A stretch of 64,000 bases of DNA from Datnioides undecimradiatus (lineage: Eukaryota; Chordata; Actinopteri; Lobotiformes; Datnioididae). A program made the position numbers and the translations under genes. Below, piece by piece: positions 37,679-51,700 of the stretch. The notes below the pieces were generated by a model. It did no database searches, was not told the origin of the DNA, and was given only the letters and a program-made list of their open reading frames with translations. Positions within the stretch are counted from its first letter, which is position 1, and every line of letters starts with the position of its first letter. Where the stretch lies: positions 6,606,938-6,670,937 of the forward strand of contig WARS01000048.1 of the NCBI GenBank assembly GCA_008933995.1, given 5' to 3'.

Positions 37679-39851
37679 CTGAAATGAAAAAATCCTCATC
37701 GCGTTGACCCAGGAAAACAGCATCTGTGTTTTGTTATGTACAAAGGTTACACCCCTGTTACTTTTGGCCTCGTCTATTAAGGCTCCAAACTTTAATAATA
37801 CAATAATAGCACAGTTAATACAGAAAATACAGCTCCAACTGTTTTACAACAAAGAAATTACATGCAACAAGAACTTCAGTAAAAAAGACATAAAATGAAT
37901 ATAAAAACAGAGGCTGACTGCTATAATTAAGGGAAAATGAGACTGAAAAATAAAACCCAGTTAATAACAGTAAATAATATGACAGCAAAATAAGATGCAT
38001 AGACCAGGGACAGAACAGCATAATTAATGTCATAAAACCCACTTGACCAATAAAAGTAAAAAAAGAGGAATAAATGAATAGAGAATGCAGGCAAGATGGA
38101 AAATAAAACCAACAATTTTAACAATAATAAAAATATAAATATAGCTAAAAATACATTGCATAAAGTCAAGTCAATACATTTTCAGTGTGTGTGTGTGTGT
38201 GTGTGTGCGAGTGACTCACTGAGCACGTTTTGATTTTCAAGTGCCTTTCGATCCCACCTGGCAGCAGGAACAGTTGTCTCTTGGAGCTCCGCCCAGCCTG
38301 CAGACAAACAACCAATCAGAGGCAAACCACTTAACGGTGGCATGTTAACGGGAGCAGCTGCTAAATAAACTAAATTAACATGAAGAATGTTAAGCTTTAT
38401 ATAAACCAATTAAAAAGAGCACATGGCTGAATCAGAGACTAACCAGCATCGCTTTGAGCTCCATGCTGTTAGGATACTGGCTGCGCCCGCCATACTGGAA
38501 GGTCCTCCTCAGATTCTGCTCACATGCCTTCGCAATACCTGTCAGTGAAAAGCAGCAGCCAATCAGCACGTAGGTCAAAGGGTGTCTAAGTGTTGCTGAT
38601 GCACTGATGTGTGTCATGAGTTGGTGATGGTTTGACCTTGATACTGCATCCCTGGGCTGGCACAGGCGTCCTGCAGAAACTTCAACAGAAATGGCTTCAT
38701 GACATCAGAGCAGCGATGGAAAGCTGTGAGGATGTACAAAAGCCTCCATCCTCTCTGACAACTGTCCCTACACAAACAATATGCACACACAGCTGCCAAT
38801 TAAAGGTCCTCCACTGCCATGCAAGCTCTGATGCTCAAACAGCACAAGTGATGCAAAATGCAGATGAGCCTTACAGTTTGGAGCTGGTGTTGGCAGTAAC
38901 TTGCTTCATCACCTGGCAGTAGGCCTCATCCTTTATCAGACCGTGGTCGCCGCTTAACTACAAATATGAGAACATTTAAAGAAAGCTTGTGAAACACACA
39001 CAAATATTATTTTCTCATAATTGAACTTAATTGCATCAGTCTTTCTCTTTCTTTGAATCAGATACAGTATGTGAGAGTGTGCATGTGTGTTTTTGTGTGT
39101 GTACCTTCAGTACAGTAGTGACCAAGTCCTGCTCAGTCTGACCCTTCAGCGGGAAATCTCCCATGAACTTCATTATAGCTGCACAAACACAACACAACAC
39201 TGAACGTTATGGAAACAGATAATCTTATCATGCGACGTGAAGACCTTTATTTCTTTCTGTGACAGCAAACAATACATTAAAAATAATAACTGTAGCTGTA
39301 GCCTCTGACTCCTTCTTCCTCTCCTACCTCCTATCTATATTCATCCCTTCTTTCCTTACTCTCCTCTCACCTAAGAAGATGTCAGCAGCCAGTCTGTTCA
39401 TCCCGCTGTCGGAGAAGTCAATCAGAGACTCCTGGATCGGAGACTGGAGAGGCAAATATATAAAGAAATATACAAGAATACAAAAGAAAATGCTTTTTTG
39501 ACCATGACCACACTTTTTTTTTTTTTTTTTTACCTTGGAGAATTTAACCATGTCAACAGGGTCCCTGCCCTCCTTCCCCTTCTTGGCTTTCTGATCACTG
39601 TGGGTAAAACACGGTACACAGTCAGCGAGCGCTGCGAGCTGCAGACGTTTAAAGTGAGGACATTTGGACACACATTCACATTATTTTGGCAGCATGTTGT
39701 GGATGTTTGACCTTCTGTTCCTCTGTGCCTCTCTAAAGTACTTCTTGGCAAACTCAGCCATGTGGTACTGGCTGCCGTGCAGAGGCAGATCGTCCAGTTC
39801 GACGCTGACACCGTCACCATACATTTCACTTACGACCTGATACACACACAG

Positions 39852-39882
<31 letters not shown>

Positions 39883-42800
39883 GCAGTCAGAAGCAGTGCC
39901 ACTTAGAGGAAACCCAGAGGTGTAATTATCTACAGAATATTTCCATTTCTGCAAACCAAAATATTTCAACATATACTGTATAAACACCAGCTGATACCAT
40001 AATATAGGGGTATAGTTCATGCTGAAACCTGACAGTTATTCTAGTCTGATCTTTTTTTCCTGGTCTGCTGTGGAAGCTCAAAATAAGCATAATGTTTCTT
40101 TGCTGGACATTAGTTCAGAATATGTTGCTGCAACATGATTACACAACTTTCTGCACCTCTGTGGAGAGGTCCAACTCATGGGCAGCCACCGCTGAGCCCA
40201 TTGCCACGGCGACAGCAGCCGATGCAGCGACTCGTCCCTGTCTGTCTCGAGGCTCCACGCGCTCAGCAGGGAGCACCAGGAAGTCCGGGGCCGCCACAGG
40301 ATGGACGTACTCACTGGGAAACACTCCCGATTTTCCATATACAGCCCCGAACCGCCAGCCTGCACGTGCACACACACACAAAAAGCACATACACAACACA
40401 GAAGATAGTATATCAAAGACAGAAGATAGATAACATATTGAAAGTGCTGCAAGCAAACACAAAACTGTTGCATGCAAAACACCAAGACAAAACTCTAAAA
40501 TATTCAGTTCATGTTTTTCTTTGTTGTTGTTTTTCGGCCTTTATGACAAAAGAAATCCTCAATCCTCCTCAAATAACATAAATATCTATAATTAAAAAAG
40601 GGAAACAATCATAAAAAATCAAAACCATCCAGCAAAATGAAAGCAACTGACAGCAAAGCAAAAACACACACCCACACACACACACAACTGGGCTGCATCA
40701 GCCCCGCCAAACCCACCAAACTCAGAAGTGTCTCTCTTTAGCTCCTCCAGAAGCATGACCTTCTTCCTCACTATGCAGCCATAATGTTTTCCTGAGTGCG
40801 CATACACACACACAGACATATGCACACACACAGTGTGACCGATATGGCATGGAGCACACAGAGGCAGAGACATACTGTACACGATCCACTAAGCAGAAAG
40901 CAGGTCAGCAAAAATATCTCAAGTGTTGTATGTGTGTGTGTGTTAATGTGTGTGCATCTAACCGGCCTCCAGCCCGTCCATGTGCTGCAGTCTGATGATG
41001 TCTCCTTTGTGGAAGTTGAGCAGAGTCCTGTCCTCAGTGATGTAGTTCCTCACCGCCACCATGTACTCTGAGTCCTGACACAGACACGGCATGTTTGACA
41101 TTGAAACGCTGCAGGGGTCCATGGAGGAGGTGTGAGCCAAAAACCTATCACCACGTTCCTCTGTGTTCATCTGCGTGACTTACAGTGTACAGTCGTGTGT
41201 GTTTGCTGGTGTTACTTTGCGCTGCGTAGTGGAGTGGAGTTAGACACGACCTAAATGCACCTGCTCTCTGATCTGCAGATCATTTAAATATGGCCCTAAA
41301 CCTTCTAGCCTATGATCTCATTACTGTACTTTATTTGACATATTGCTATTTGAAAATGATCCCCCTCATTATAAAAGTGTTGTCTGAGTAAACATGTGAA
41401 CATGGTGAACTTCTATTCATTATAAAAGTGGACACACAAACCAGCCAATTCAGGGCGACAGATAATTGAATTTTGACTTCTTCTCATTTTAACCATGAAC
41501 ACACAGCAGACTGATGACACCAAAGGCCTCGTGCACATGATCACAGACAAACACACACTGACCTTCTTGAGCTCTGTGAGGAAAAAGTCAATCATGTGTT
41601 TGACCTGCGGCGCCTTGGCCGAGAACAGGATCAGCTTCTCGTTGGTCAGGTTGAACTCCAGCATGTTCTTGGATGGAATCGACACAAACAGGATGTCTGA
41701 ATAGCTGCGCAGGAAGTGATACAAAAAAAAAAAACCCAACAGGAAGTCGTTATGAAGTTACAGAGAAGAGTCAAATCACTGCAGCAGGTGACACAGAGTG
41801 TTGGAAAAGGTCATTTGACTGACTCTCTTACATGCTTAATTTGAAACAAGACTGTATCGAGAGCACATTCAGATTTAGTCAGTTATTCATAAAATAAAAA
41901 TAAAAATTCCTCTAAGGTTTCTCTCGCTCCGTGTTGTTGTGCAGTCTGTGAGGCTCACCTGTAGGGCCTCAGCACTCTGAAGTAGTCTGGAGCAGTGGAG
42001 CTGCTCCTCACCATCTTCAGCAGCTTGATGCCTTTATGAGACACAGACAACACCTGCACTCCTGTCCCCACACTGCCCTGGAACACAGACACACACACAC
42101 ACACAAACACATGAAACTAAATAGCTGCCTGAGGTTTATTTCACACTTTTCAGATTATTTCCTATCAGCAAAACAGACAATAGCTCACAGAGGCTGGGAA
42201 GAGGCGCGAGAAGTAAATATCCCAGGAGTCTCTGGCCATGGCGACCACTTTCTTCTTCACGTTCTCATCATGCGTTCCTGAGACCTGATCCACTTTGTTC
42301 TCAGCTGTCGAAAAACAAACAAAACCCCCAAAGTGGTTAAGTGATCAAATCCCGTCTTTTACATACTCGACATGTACAGATGTCCAGGGGCCAAGAGGTC
42401 TCATAGCACAATCATTTGCAGTCATTTTGGAAAATACATGTGTGTTTTCCATACCAAATAAAGCTTTCATCTTCTGCCTCTCCTCCTGGGTAATGCGGAT
42501 GCAGGCCTCAGAGAAGGTGTCATGTACAATCTGCAGAGCAAAAACACAGCCAGGAATAACAACATGCTAAAGTGGAACTCATTCTGGGATGATTTATATT
42601 CCTGCTGTGATTAAATAAAATCATAAAGAACCTATTCTTTTACACTAAAGGTAATGATAAAAGCGCTACGTTTGGTTTTTTTCAATAAATAATCTTATCC
42701 ATCAGCATAAATACCATAAGCTGGTTACTGCTATGATGAAAAATACTAAAAATGTACATATTTAAAATGTACTAATGTACTAAAATAAATGGAAAAACAA

Positions 42801-43679
42801 GATAATGTAAATAAAAATGAAAACACCAGTGAACCTGTCTGAAGATCAGATCCAGAACCAGTGGGTTGTTAAAGGTCTCTTTAGGATAGAAAACCTGTAA
42901 ACAGACAACGATCAAGAAAGCAAATATCTGTTTTGGTAAACAATGATAAAATACGATGATGTGCTGTTAATGTTCACTAAAAAGATCTATGACCTGTGTT
43001 CATACATACAGAATACAGTGTGTATCATCTAATGTGTCATTGAAATTTTGATAACTTTTGACATTTATGCCTTTGTGTGCTCATGAAACGAACCTCTTTC
43101 CTCATGTAGAGCTTCCAGGGGACGTTGGAGTACGTGTAATATTCATCACTGGTCCTGCTGTGCAGTTGGGTCTGAATGATCTCCTCCTCTACTGGCAGCT
43201 CTCTGGAGACTGGACACCCACACAAACACAAGGTGTTTTGAGCCTTGTTGCTTACCATACATGTTCGCATGCAAATGCTAAATGAGTAAAGAACTTTCTG
43301 TCATTGTGTAGCTTATTTCAGGGGTCACATTGCTGTGTGAAAAGTTCACCTAGAGGAGGGGCGGGGCTTAAGCTGGAGCTAGCTGGCCCCGCTGGGCGAG
43401 ACTTGATCGTCTTAGAAGCCTTAAGTCCTCCGTCTTCTTTATGCTGGGAGGACTGAGGCCTCTTCTGACTCTGAGACATGAAAAAGGTCAAAAGTTATTT
43501 TAGTGTGTGTCGTGTGTGTGTGTGTGTGTGTGTGTGGGCCTGTGTATACTCGATGCAGAGTTAGGATACCGGTTGTGGTGGATTTGCCATCTGATCTTTG
43601 AGGATCTCCATAGCTTCATCGTGTGGGTCTGGCTTCTTTGTAAACATCTTTCCATCACTTTTCCTACACACAAACACAT

Positions 43680-43715
<36 letters not shown>

Positions 43716-45719
43716 TAAAAAGCAAATAAACAAACAGACAATATATTGTTATCTGTATGAATATTCATGTGAGGAGAACATGAGTGTGTTACTTTTGTGT
43801 GGCAGCTCCAGCGGAGGTTGTGGTGCCGGCAGGCTGGTGCTGTTTGATGATGTCTTTGATGTTGTGGCTCGGATCCATACGCTCTGTGTTACTCACGCTG
43901 GATCGAACCACGTCCTCTGGCGGGGGCTCACGTGTTGGACCTGGAAAGTCACCTTCTATCAGATCAAGTGCAGGTTTTGCCAATCAAATTCAACAGCTTC
44001 TGGATTTAGTACTGCCTCCTTCTGTGCTGTTTCAGTGCTTTGTAAAATCACATCCCATCCTCAAATTCATTCACTCTGTTTGTTTTTAAGGAAAAATGTA
44101 AGTGTTACAGTCTGACTCAAACTGAGGATGTTGTGGCTCTTAGCTGGTATCTTCACCCATGAGCAGTAACCCCTTTAAAGTGATATTTATGGATTTCCTG
44201 TCCTCAATCTTAATTTTCAATTCACTGCAGTGAACTTCCCAACCTCATCACAGTGCATCTTTATGTTTCTTTACACTCTTTTTGGAGCACTTAAATAACT
44301 TTTAGGTTCAGAGAATTCATCCTGGAGCTCCCCTTTGATCATCGTTCTCAAAACCACACAACAAACAAATTCCCAGAGGTTGATTTTACCCTGAAGGTGT
44401 CAAACATACTCATTTTTCGCTGAACAGCTGCAGGCTTGTACGGCGACTCTTCACTCTCTTTGGTCTGCGGGAGAAGCAGTGATAACAGCTGTGTGTTTAT
44501 TACAGGAGAGCATTCACGATTTATATTCTTGCACAGCTATGTGTGTGTTATTTTACTGACGGGGCTGGGTGTGTGATGATGACGCTGAGAGGGTGGTGAC
44601 CGGGGGGCTGGAGCAACAGGGGGGAAGGAAGACAACATCTGCTGCTGGATCGCAATGGCTTGCATGGTCATCTGCTGAGCCTGCATCACACACACACACA
44701 CACGCATGCACACATACACACACACAATGTCAATATCAAGGCTCTGTAAAAACAACAAAGTTTCATTTTTACACTTCCAGCTGTGCACGAATTAAACAAA
44801 TTTAACCTGGGGAGAGGTGGGATAGCTGTTTCCTTCTGTTCTGAGACTTAATGCTAAGCTAAGCTAACCAGTTGTTGCTTTGTATTCACTGTACAGCTGT
44901 AAGGGTATCAATCTTCTCACATCACTGTCAGAATGAAAGCAATACATGTTTTTCCTAAATGTTGAACTATTCCTTTAATACTTGAACCAGTGCAGTCGGA
45001 ATTTAGCGTTATGTAGAGTTTGCTGTGTTGCTCAAAATGACTTTCTATTAGGTTTTAATATTTGAAAGGCCACATATAGAGTTAAGTTTTATTTTCATTT
45101 AAGCTTTTTTTTAGGAGAAGTAAAGTTTGACAAACCAGAATTATAGCCTGCTGGTTGATGATGGCCTGTTGCTGTTGAGTCAGCACAGCCTGCTCTGATC
45201 CTGGAGAAATATGAACATATAAAGAGAGACATCGTGTCAACAGTTAAAGTACACGCAGTTCACTGCAAAGACCCAGCAGACTCGTCGGCTTCAACTAAAC
45301 TCACAGGGGAACTTCACAACAAAATGTGAGATATTAAATAAAGAGTTATGAATGACCAGATATGATACGGCTTTTATTGTAACTCCACCACGCCCACACG
45401 CGTTAGGCCAAACATGCTGCAAACCAAACGGTACGCACGCCTGATTACTGTACCTGGCACACCTGTCATCACAGGTAAGCCTGGAACCACATGAGTGGCA
45501 GGAAGCGACGGCATCCCCGGCAAACCGGGGACACCAGTGACGTGGGAGGCTACATTAACATCTCTGTCTGCTGCAGGGGACGTGGCAGTGGGTGCACGAG
45601 TGGGTGACGGGACGGGTGCTACATGTGTGGCAGGAGCGGTGGTAGAAGAAGTCTGCTGGTGGTAGGGTTGTGTGGGACGATTGTATTGGTGGTATTGTTG
45701 CTGCTGTTGCTGCTCCTGC

Positions 45720-45756
<37 letters not shown>

Positions 45757-48700
45757 GCTGTTGCTGATGTTGTTCATGGTGGTGGTGGTGGGAGGGGATT
45801 GGCATGGCAGGGATGGGTGGCATCATTCCTCCTGCTACTGGAAGCACTGGCACAGCTTGAGGAGTGACAGGCAGTGAACAGGGGAAGAGTTAGGACTTGA
45901 TTAGCACTGACAGGCTAATCAGCGCCTCATTGTAAGAGGAAGAGACATTAAGAAACAGTCTCAGCAACATGTAATTGGTCAGTTTTGACATTTAACAACA
46001 GATATATTAGAACCTATTTCTGATACAATTTAAATATTTAATTATATCTTCTTATCTGTTATTATAGATATTTAGAATCCTATATATTTCTGACTGATGG
46101 AGAGATGTGAGGTTCACCTGTGACCCAGAGACACAGAGCCGTCCATAGACAGGCAGGCAGTGACTGATAGCGTGAGTGTGTTTGTTGGAGACAATGGGAG
46201 CAACAGATGCCTATAGAGAAGAAAGGAGTCATGCGTGGCTCCAGTGAATGGCTGTCCATGCATTATCCATGAGGTCAGGACGCTCATTACAGCCCCTAAA
46301 CGACAGATTAAGGTTGGTGAACTGAAGCGTTACACTTCAGTCCAGTTCAGCGTCAATTTAGTCCTCGTCCTTAAACAACAGAAATGATAAAATAATGGAT
46401 GCACTGCTAATTATTGTGAATTATCAGTTGTTCTAAATTGTTTGTGACAAAACTGCCTTTAAATGTTTGCCTTTTTATTTTTTCACTTGTAATGTCTGTT
46501 TGTCTGCCCTTTGCCTTATTAAGTGTGCACTCATTGTTTCATTTTACCAATAATGACCCATGAAATGAAGCTTTAAAACAGACTGAACCAAAACATTTAA
46601 AACTTGTCAGCATTTCCAGCATTCAGGGAAGGTGTGAAGTGAGAAAGAGGGCGAAACCATTTATCAACATGAGACTAATGACAAGGATTTGAACCAACTT
46701 AGAGCAAACTGAATTATTGATGGCAGCTGAGGGAGGAAAATGGCGTGAGAGGAGCTTGAGTGGCACGACAAATGAAGGACCAGAAATAAATAAAATGACT
46801 AAAAATGAAACAAAGCTGATTGACATAAAAAACTGAAATAAAAAAACCCCACACACAGTAACTTCAGTGTTTTACCTCCGGGATGTATTCCAGGTGGGTA
46901 AGGCCGGCTGGGTGCCGAGTGACTCTCCGCCTCTCCTCTTCCTCCTCCTGTGATGCCGATACCTCCTCCTCCCTTCATCCTGGCTGACAGACTTCCAGTC
47001 TTTTCCATGTCCTGTGAGCCAAAGAGAAGCAGGCAACAGAGATTCAGCGGACGACTGTGGCTAATGAGTCGGTGGAGTTTCAGAGACATGAAGAGGATAT
47101 GAGGTGTATATGGAGAGGGGAAGTGGATTGTGTTAGTCGGTTCAGACCCTCTGCGAGTGAGCCCACAGAGCGGCAGGAACTGAATACGCCGCAGGAAGTA
47201 CCGTACACCCTGGAGGAGAAGCTCCAACAAGATCATAAGCCTCCACCAGTATGTTTTGCAACATAACAAACACCGATGTCTCGACACAAATAAGCCTTAT
47301 AGCCCTTTTCCCTGAAAAACCCTCCACTGTCACATATGTTAAATATCAAAGCCCAACATGCATGAGCTCTGGCAACTGATACTGAAAACCAAAGAAATGA
47401 ATAAAATATCTCAACATCAGGAGTCTCAAAAACACAATTTTTGCAGAAGACACTCAAAAAATACCAGTTGTGGATGTTATGTTATTTCGATTTGAAGCAC
47501 TGTCTTTGAGAGCACCAGTTAACAGCCTAAACATACCTGCACTTTCTTGCCGTTTCCTCCAAATGACAAGGCCTTTTACCTTTTTTTTTAACAAGAATAA
47601 AAACAGATAAACTAAATGTGTGGTCGTTAACAACAAAGTGATCCACGTAGAGCTGTGCGTGCATGTGTGCTGCCCGCTGCTCCAGTCAAATACGGCAGGC
47701 CGCTCAGTAACTTAATCATCCCTCCTGTCTGCTCCATTCATACACAAACACAAGCTGCGGATCACATGTTGCATCCATCCATCAACAGCCTCTTACACTC
47801 AAACTCAGACGGCAGATCAGGTGGGGGGAGCGGGATGAGTTTGGTTTTATGAATTTGAGAGCTGCAATTGATGGGAATTTCCTTCATGGATTATTTTTTT
47901 AATTAATAAGGTTGGGACACTATATTCGATCAGTAACTTCATGTTTAAATATTCCCTATATTAAATTAAATAATATACGCTGTAGTTTTCATTTTCAGAC
48001 AATTTCAGAACATGAATTCCTCTGACTTGAAGTCTTTAAACTTGAAATGGTGAGTTAAATGGATGCTGTGCTGTTTATTAAACTCATTAAATATGTGTCA
48101 ATCAATGACTCCAGTTGCAGTTCACACCCACGTTAGTCAAGACTCAAATGCTATATGTAGTGTAGACTTCAACAGTTTCATAAAATGTACTGTGTGTGAC
48201 ATGTGTGATACCAGTCAGAGACATGCTGTCATCACTGAGAGGGATGATAGAGAGCTTCATGGTGCAACAACAATCACCTGAAGATCAATGTCAGCAAAAC
48301 CAGCGAGCTGCTGCTGGACCACAATATTTCATATATAGATGTTTCTGCAAAGAAGCTAGCAGCACAGATGACTCTTACAGCATTTATGTTACCTTTCACT
48401 GCTGCAGTTTTAACTACTTAATATACAGTTGTAATTTAATCAACAGCACATCCGTATGAGTCTATGTTTGTACCATCACCATCCTATGAGAACCACAAAT
48501 GTCGGGATTTCTGTATTCTGTATTCAACTTGGAGACAACGTGATTTCCAGCTAAACTCAAGAGATTTTCTGTTTAGTTTATATAACTTAAGAAGTTTTTC
48601 TAATATCTAAAACAATTCATTGTAAATTCATTTTCATTTTCAGTAAAATTTGCATAACGAAATCATGAAATTTTGTGGTAGGTTTTTCAAAAAGTAGAAG

Positions 48701-51700
48701 AAAAATAGCTATAGCTGCCAGACAGATGTCATATTTACCTCTGAGAAGTCGTAAAGGAGAAGAATAAAGCTGCTCTGATTGCAATAAAAACAAACGAAAA
48801 CAACGTAAACCACAAGGACGGTCAATAAATTCAGTCCTTCCACCAGTGTACAGTGTTTTGCATTGTATTTGACATTTGAACAGCTCCAGCATTAATGTTT
48901 TTCCGCAGCAAATGGGACAGTGTGGTTTCTGGGATGTGCAGTTTTGTGTAGATCAGTGTCAGTACTCACTACGCTGCTGTCTGATAGCACAGGGTCAAAC
49001 AGACTGTCCAGGTAACGGTCCATTCCTCTCTGAGTCTGACCGTCACTGAACGCATCCGACTCTACAGACAGACAGACAGACAGACTAGTTTAAAACTGGC
49101 CTGCTACGATTTATATTCACGACTCTACAAGCAATTACATAAATGTGCATATTTGCTAACGCTGTATATATATTCTCTTTATTGTACAGTTTGTATTTAG
49201 TAAGGTCAGTAAAGTTTAGGACATATTTATGTGTTTACCGTGGCTGTAGTAACCATCAGAGTCGGGCAGACTGTAGGCTGGTCTGCTAGTGCTGCTGCTG
49301 ACAAGAAGAGCTGGATGAAGCTCCTCATCGGAGTCAAAGCCACTGCCAAACAAAGCACTGAGAGGAGAAGAGAGGTGAATCCATTAAAGCTGCATTAATC
49401 TCTTTGTTCGAAGAGATCTGATAACTTTTCATACGCTCATATACTTGTGTTTGCTGTGTGTACTGACAGGCTGGCATTAGCTCGGACTCGAGCAGGGTCG
49501 TCTGTGCTGATGATGAAATAGCTCTTCTGCTTCGGGAAGTTGGTGGGAAGCTCCAGGTCTGCGATCAGGTCCATCACGTAGTCGTGACCTGCCAACTCCA
49601 CCCACTGTCCGTGCTCCTTCATCAGTACTGAACTGCCCCTCCACCAGTCGGACACTCCCCTGGATGCAAGACCACACCTTATATATTCTCTTTCATCTAA
49701 TACTGCACTCAAAGTGTCGCATACAGCACAATCTAACTGTGGGGGGTTTACGCAAAGTAATTTCTCTCCTAAATGAATCAATATAACATTTATTATTATA
49801 TTTATTATTATTATATTATTATCAGCACCTGTGGTGCAGTATGTCCCCAGCTAAATCCTCTCCACTAGTCCAGGAATGGACCGGACACAGGAACGATCCT
49901 CCTACAGAGAAGAATAAATGAATAAAATAAACTAACACTGCATTCATTACAACAGTTTCTCTACACTGTAGGGTTTTTTTTTAAATCACACCAAATATTT
50001 ACTGTAATAAGGCAATAAATTGCAAAATTCAAACACCAAGATCCCAGGAGATCCATTAACATGATCCTGACTGCCAATAAATAATCAATGATCAAAGGCT
50101 GTAACTGATACCACTCAATAAAAGTGATGTCAGCAGTCTTTTTCTTTGACGTGTCGAGAAAGATGACCTGCACTGACCTTCTTGTGTTTCTTTGCTCATT
50201 TGAAAATACAGTGAGATTCAAATTATGTAACTGACTGTAAATAAAAACATTAAAAGCAATAGTTTTGCTGTAATTAGTTCTGAAGGTTAAAACTGCATCC
50301 TGTCATGTCATCAAAAGGAAAGATACATCTCACCATCAAAACAGTGCACGTGCAACACCATGTTAGCCTTCTTCCTATTGGCTGTCCACTCCAGCAGCGA
50401 CAGCGGATAGGTCCGTGCAGTCTCAGGGGCGGAGCCAGAGCTTAGCTGCGTCTTTTGATTGGCTTGGATGAGTCTGTGCTGCAGCAACGCCTGGCAGCCA
50501 GCAGGGCTGTGGTCCGAGACAAACCTGGGGAGGGACAAGGACAACTGAGCTTGTACTTTCATTGAAGGTAAAGTCATAGTTTGTTCATTTCATGTTTCAT
50601 ATTACAGCCAGTAATTACTTCATTAAAACTAGAACATGTCACTGTAAGTAACCAAAGAGTGTTATGTATTTTGATCAGTTTCGTTATGGATTTCCATTCT
50701 CCTACAAAAATATTATTTATTCATAATATGCTCCATCCAGGTTTCATATTTGTACATTTTATTCTTTGATTTACAAGCATTATATCTATCTATGTGTATC
50801 GAATCCCTATTTTCTTACCACTGTGTGTGTATGAATTCAATATTTCATCAGCAGATTTCTGTGCACATCTGAAAAACATTCCATCTTACTTCAGCAGGTA
50901 TTTGTCCATCTTGGGTGATGGGGCGAAGCTGCAGACACACGCCAGCAGCAGCAGCCAGCCTCTTTCGGCATTGTCGACGTTCACATTCCTCCACACCTGG
51001 TTGACGACCTGAGCCAGGATCTCATCCCGTAACCCTGGAGACGACAGGCCCCTTTGGATGATGTAATTCCCAAACATGTTCTCCTGCGCACCGTTCAGGT
51101 GAGGGTCCCCCATGAACCGTAACACCTGAAAGCAGAATGAAGCCAATAGTCGTGATAACTGCGACAATACCCTCAGGTTGTTTAACTGTACCAGCAGACT
51201 ATGTGCAGCTTAACAAACTCTTGTCATGTTTTAAAAGTGTTAAAAACAACGAGACAGGACCATAGACGACATGATGAATCTGCGCAGAAGATGAATTTCC
51301 AGTTCACACTTAAATGGTGTGTTTAGCAAAGTCGGCTCACCATGATGAAGAGCTCCAGAGCTTCTCCTGTCAGGTCATCCTCCACGCGGGTCAGAGGAGT
51401 CTCCAGAGGTGCCATCAACATCGCAAACTTTGGTTCCTACAGAAACAAAATATTTACAAAATATGTTTAGAGGAAGCACAGTAAAGGTAATAATTAGATT
51501 TCAAAGACTTGATGAACTCTGTAGATGATCATGATGGACCACCTCCAGTACCTGAGTTTCACAGCCTAGCATTGCATCATTAGACCACTGAGAAGCGTCA
51601 CTAACATTATTTTGGTGTCTCTAACATACTGCAGTGTTGCAGCTAGTGCTCCATTTTCTTTCATTCTTTCATACAGGAATTTCTGAGAACAATACTGCTT

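Noticed and set aside
43094-43202. Acceptor at 43203-43204 for the exon encoding [12 protein letters not shown]
   Set aside because: It gives the wrong phase after exon 43350-43470; the acceptor at 43210-43211 gives V-S-R-E-L-P in frame.
45623-45877. Plus-strand open frames with poly-Leu or poly-Val runs
   Set aside because: They are the antisense of the coding CAA/CAG tract of myo15a; the minus frame joins in phase to neighbouring exons and the plus frames do not.
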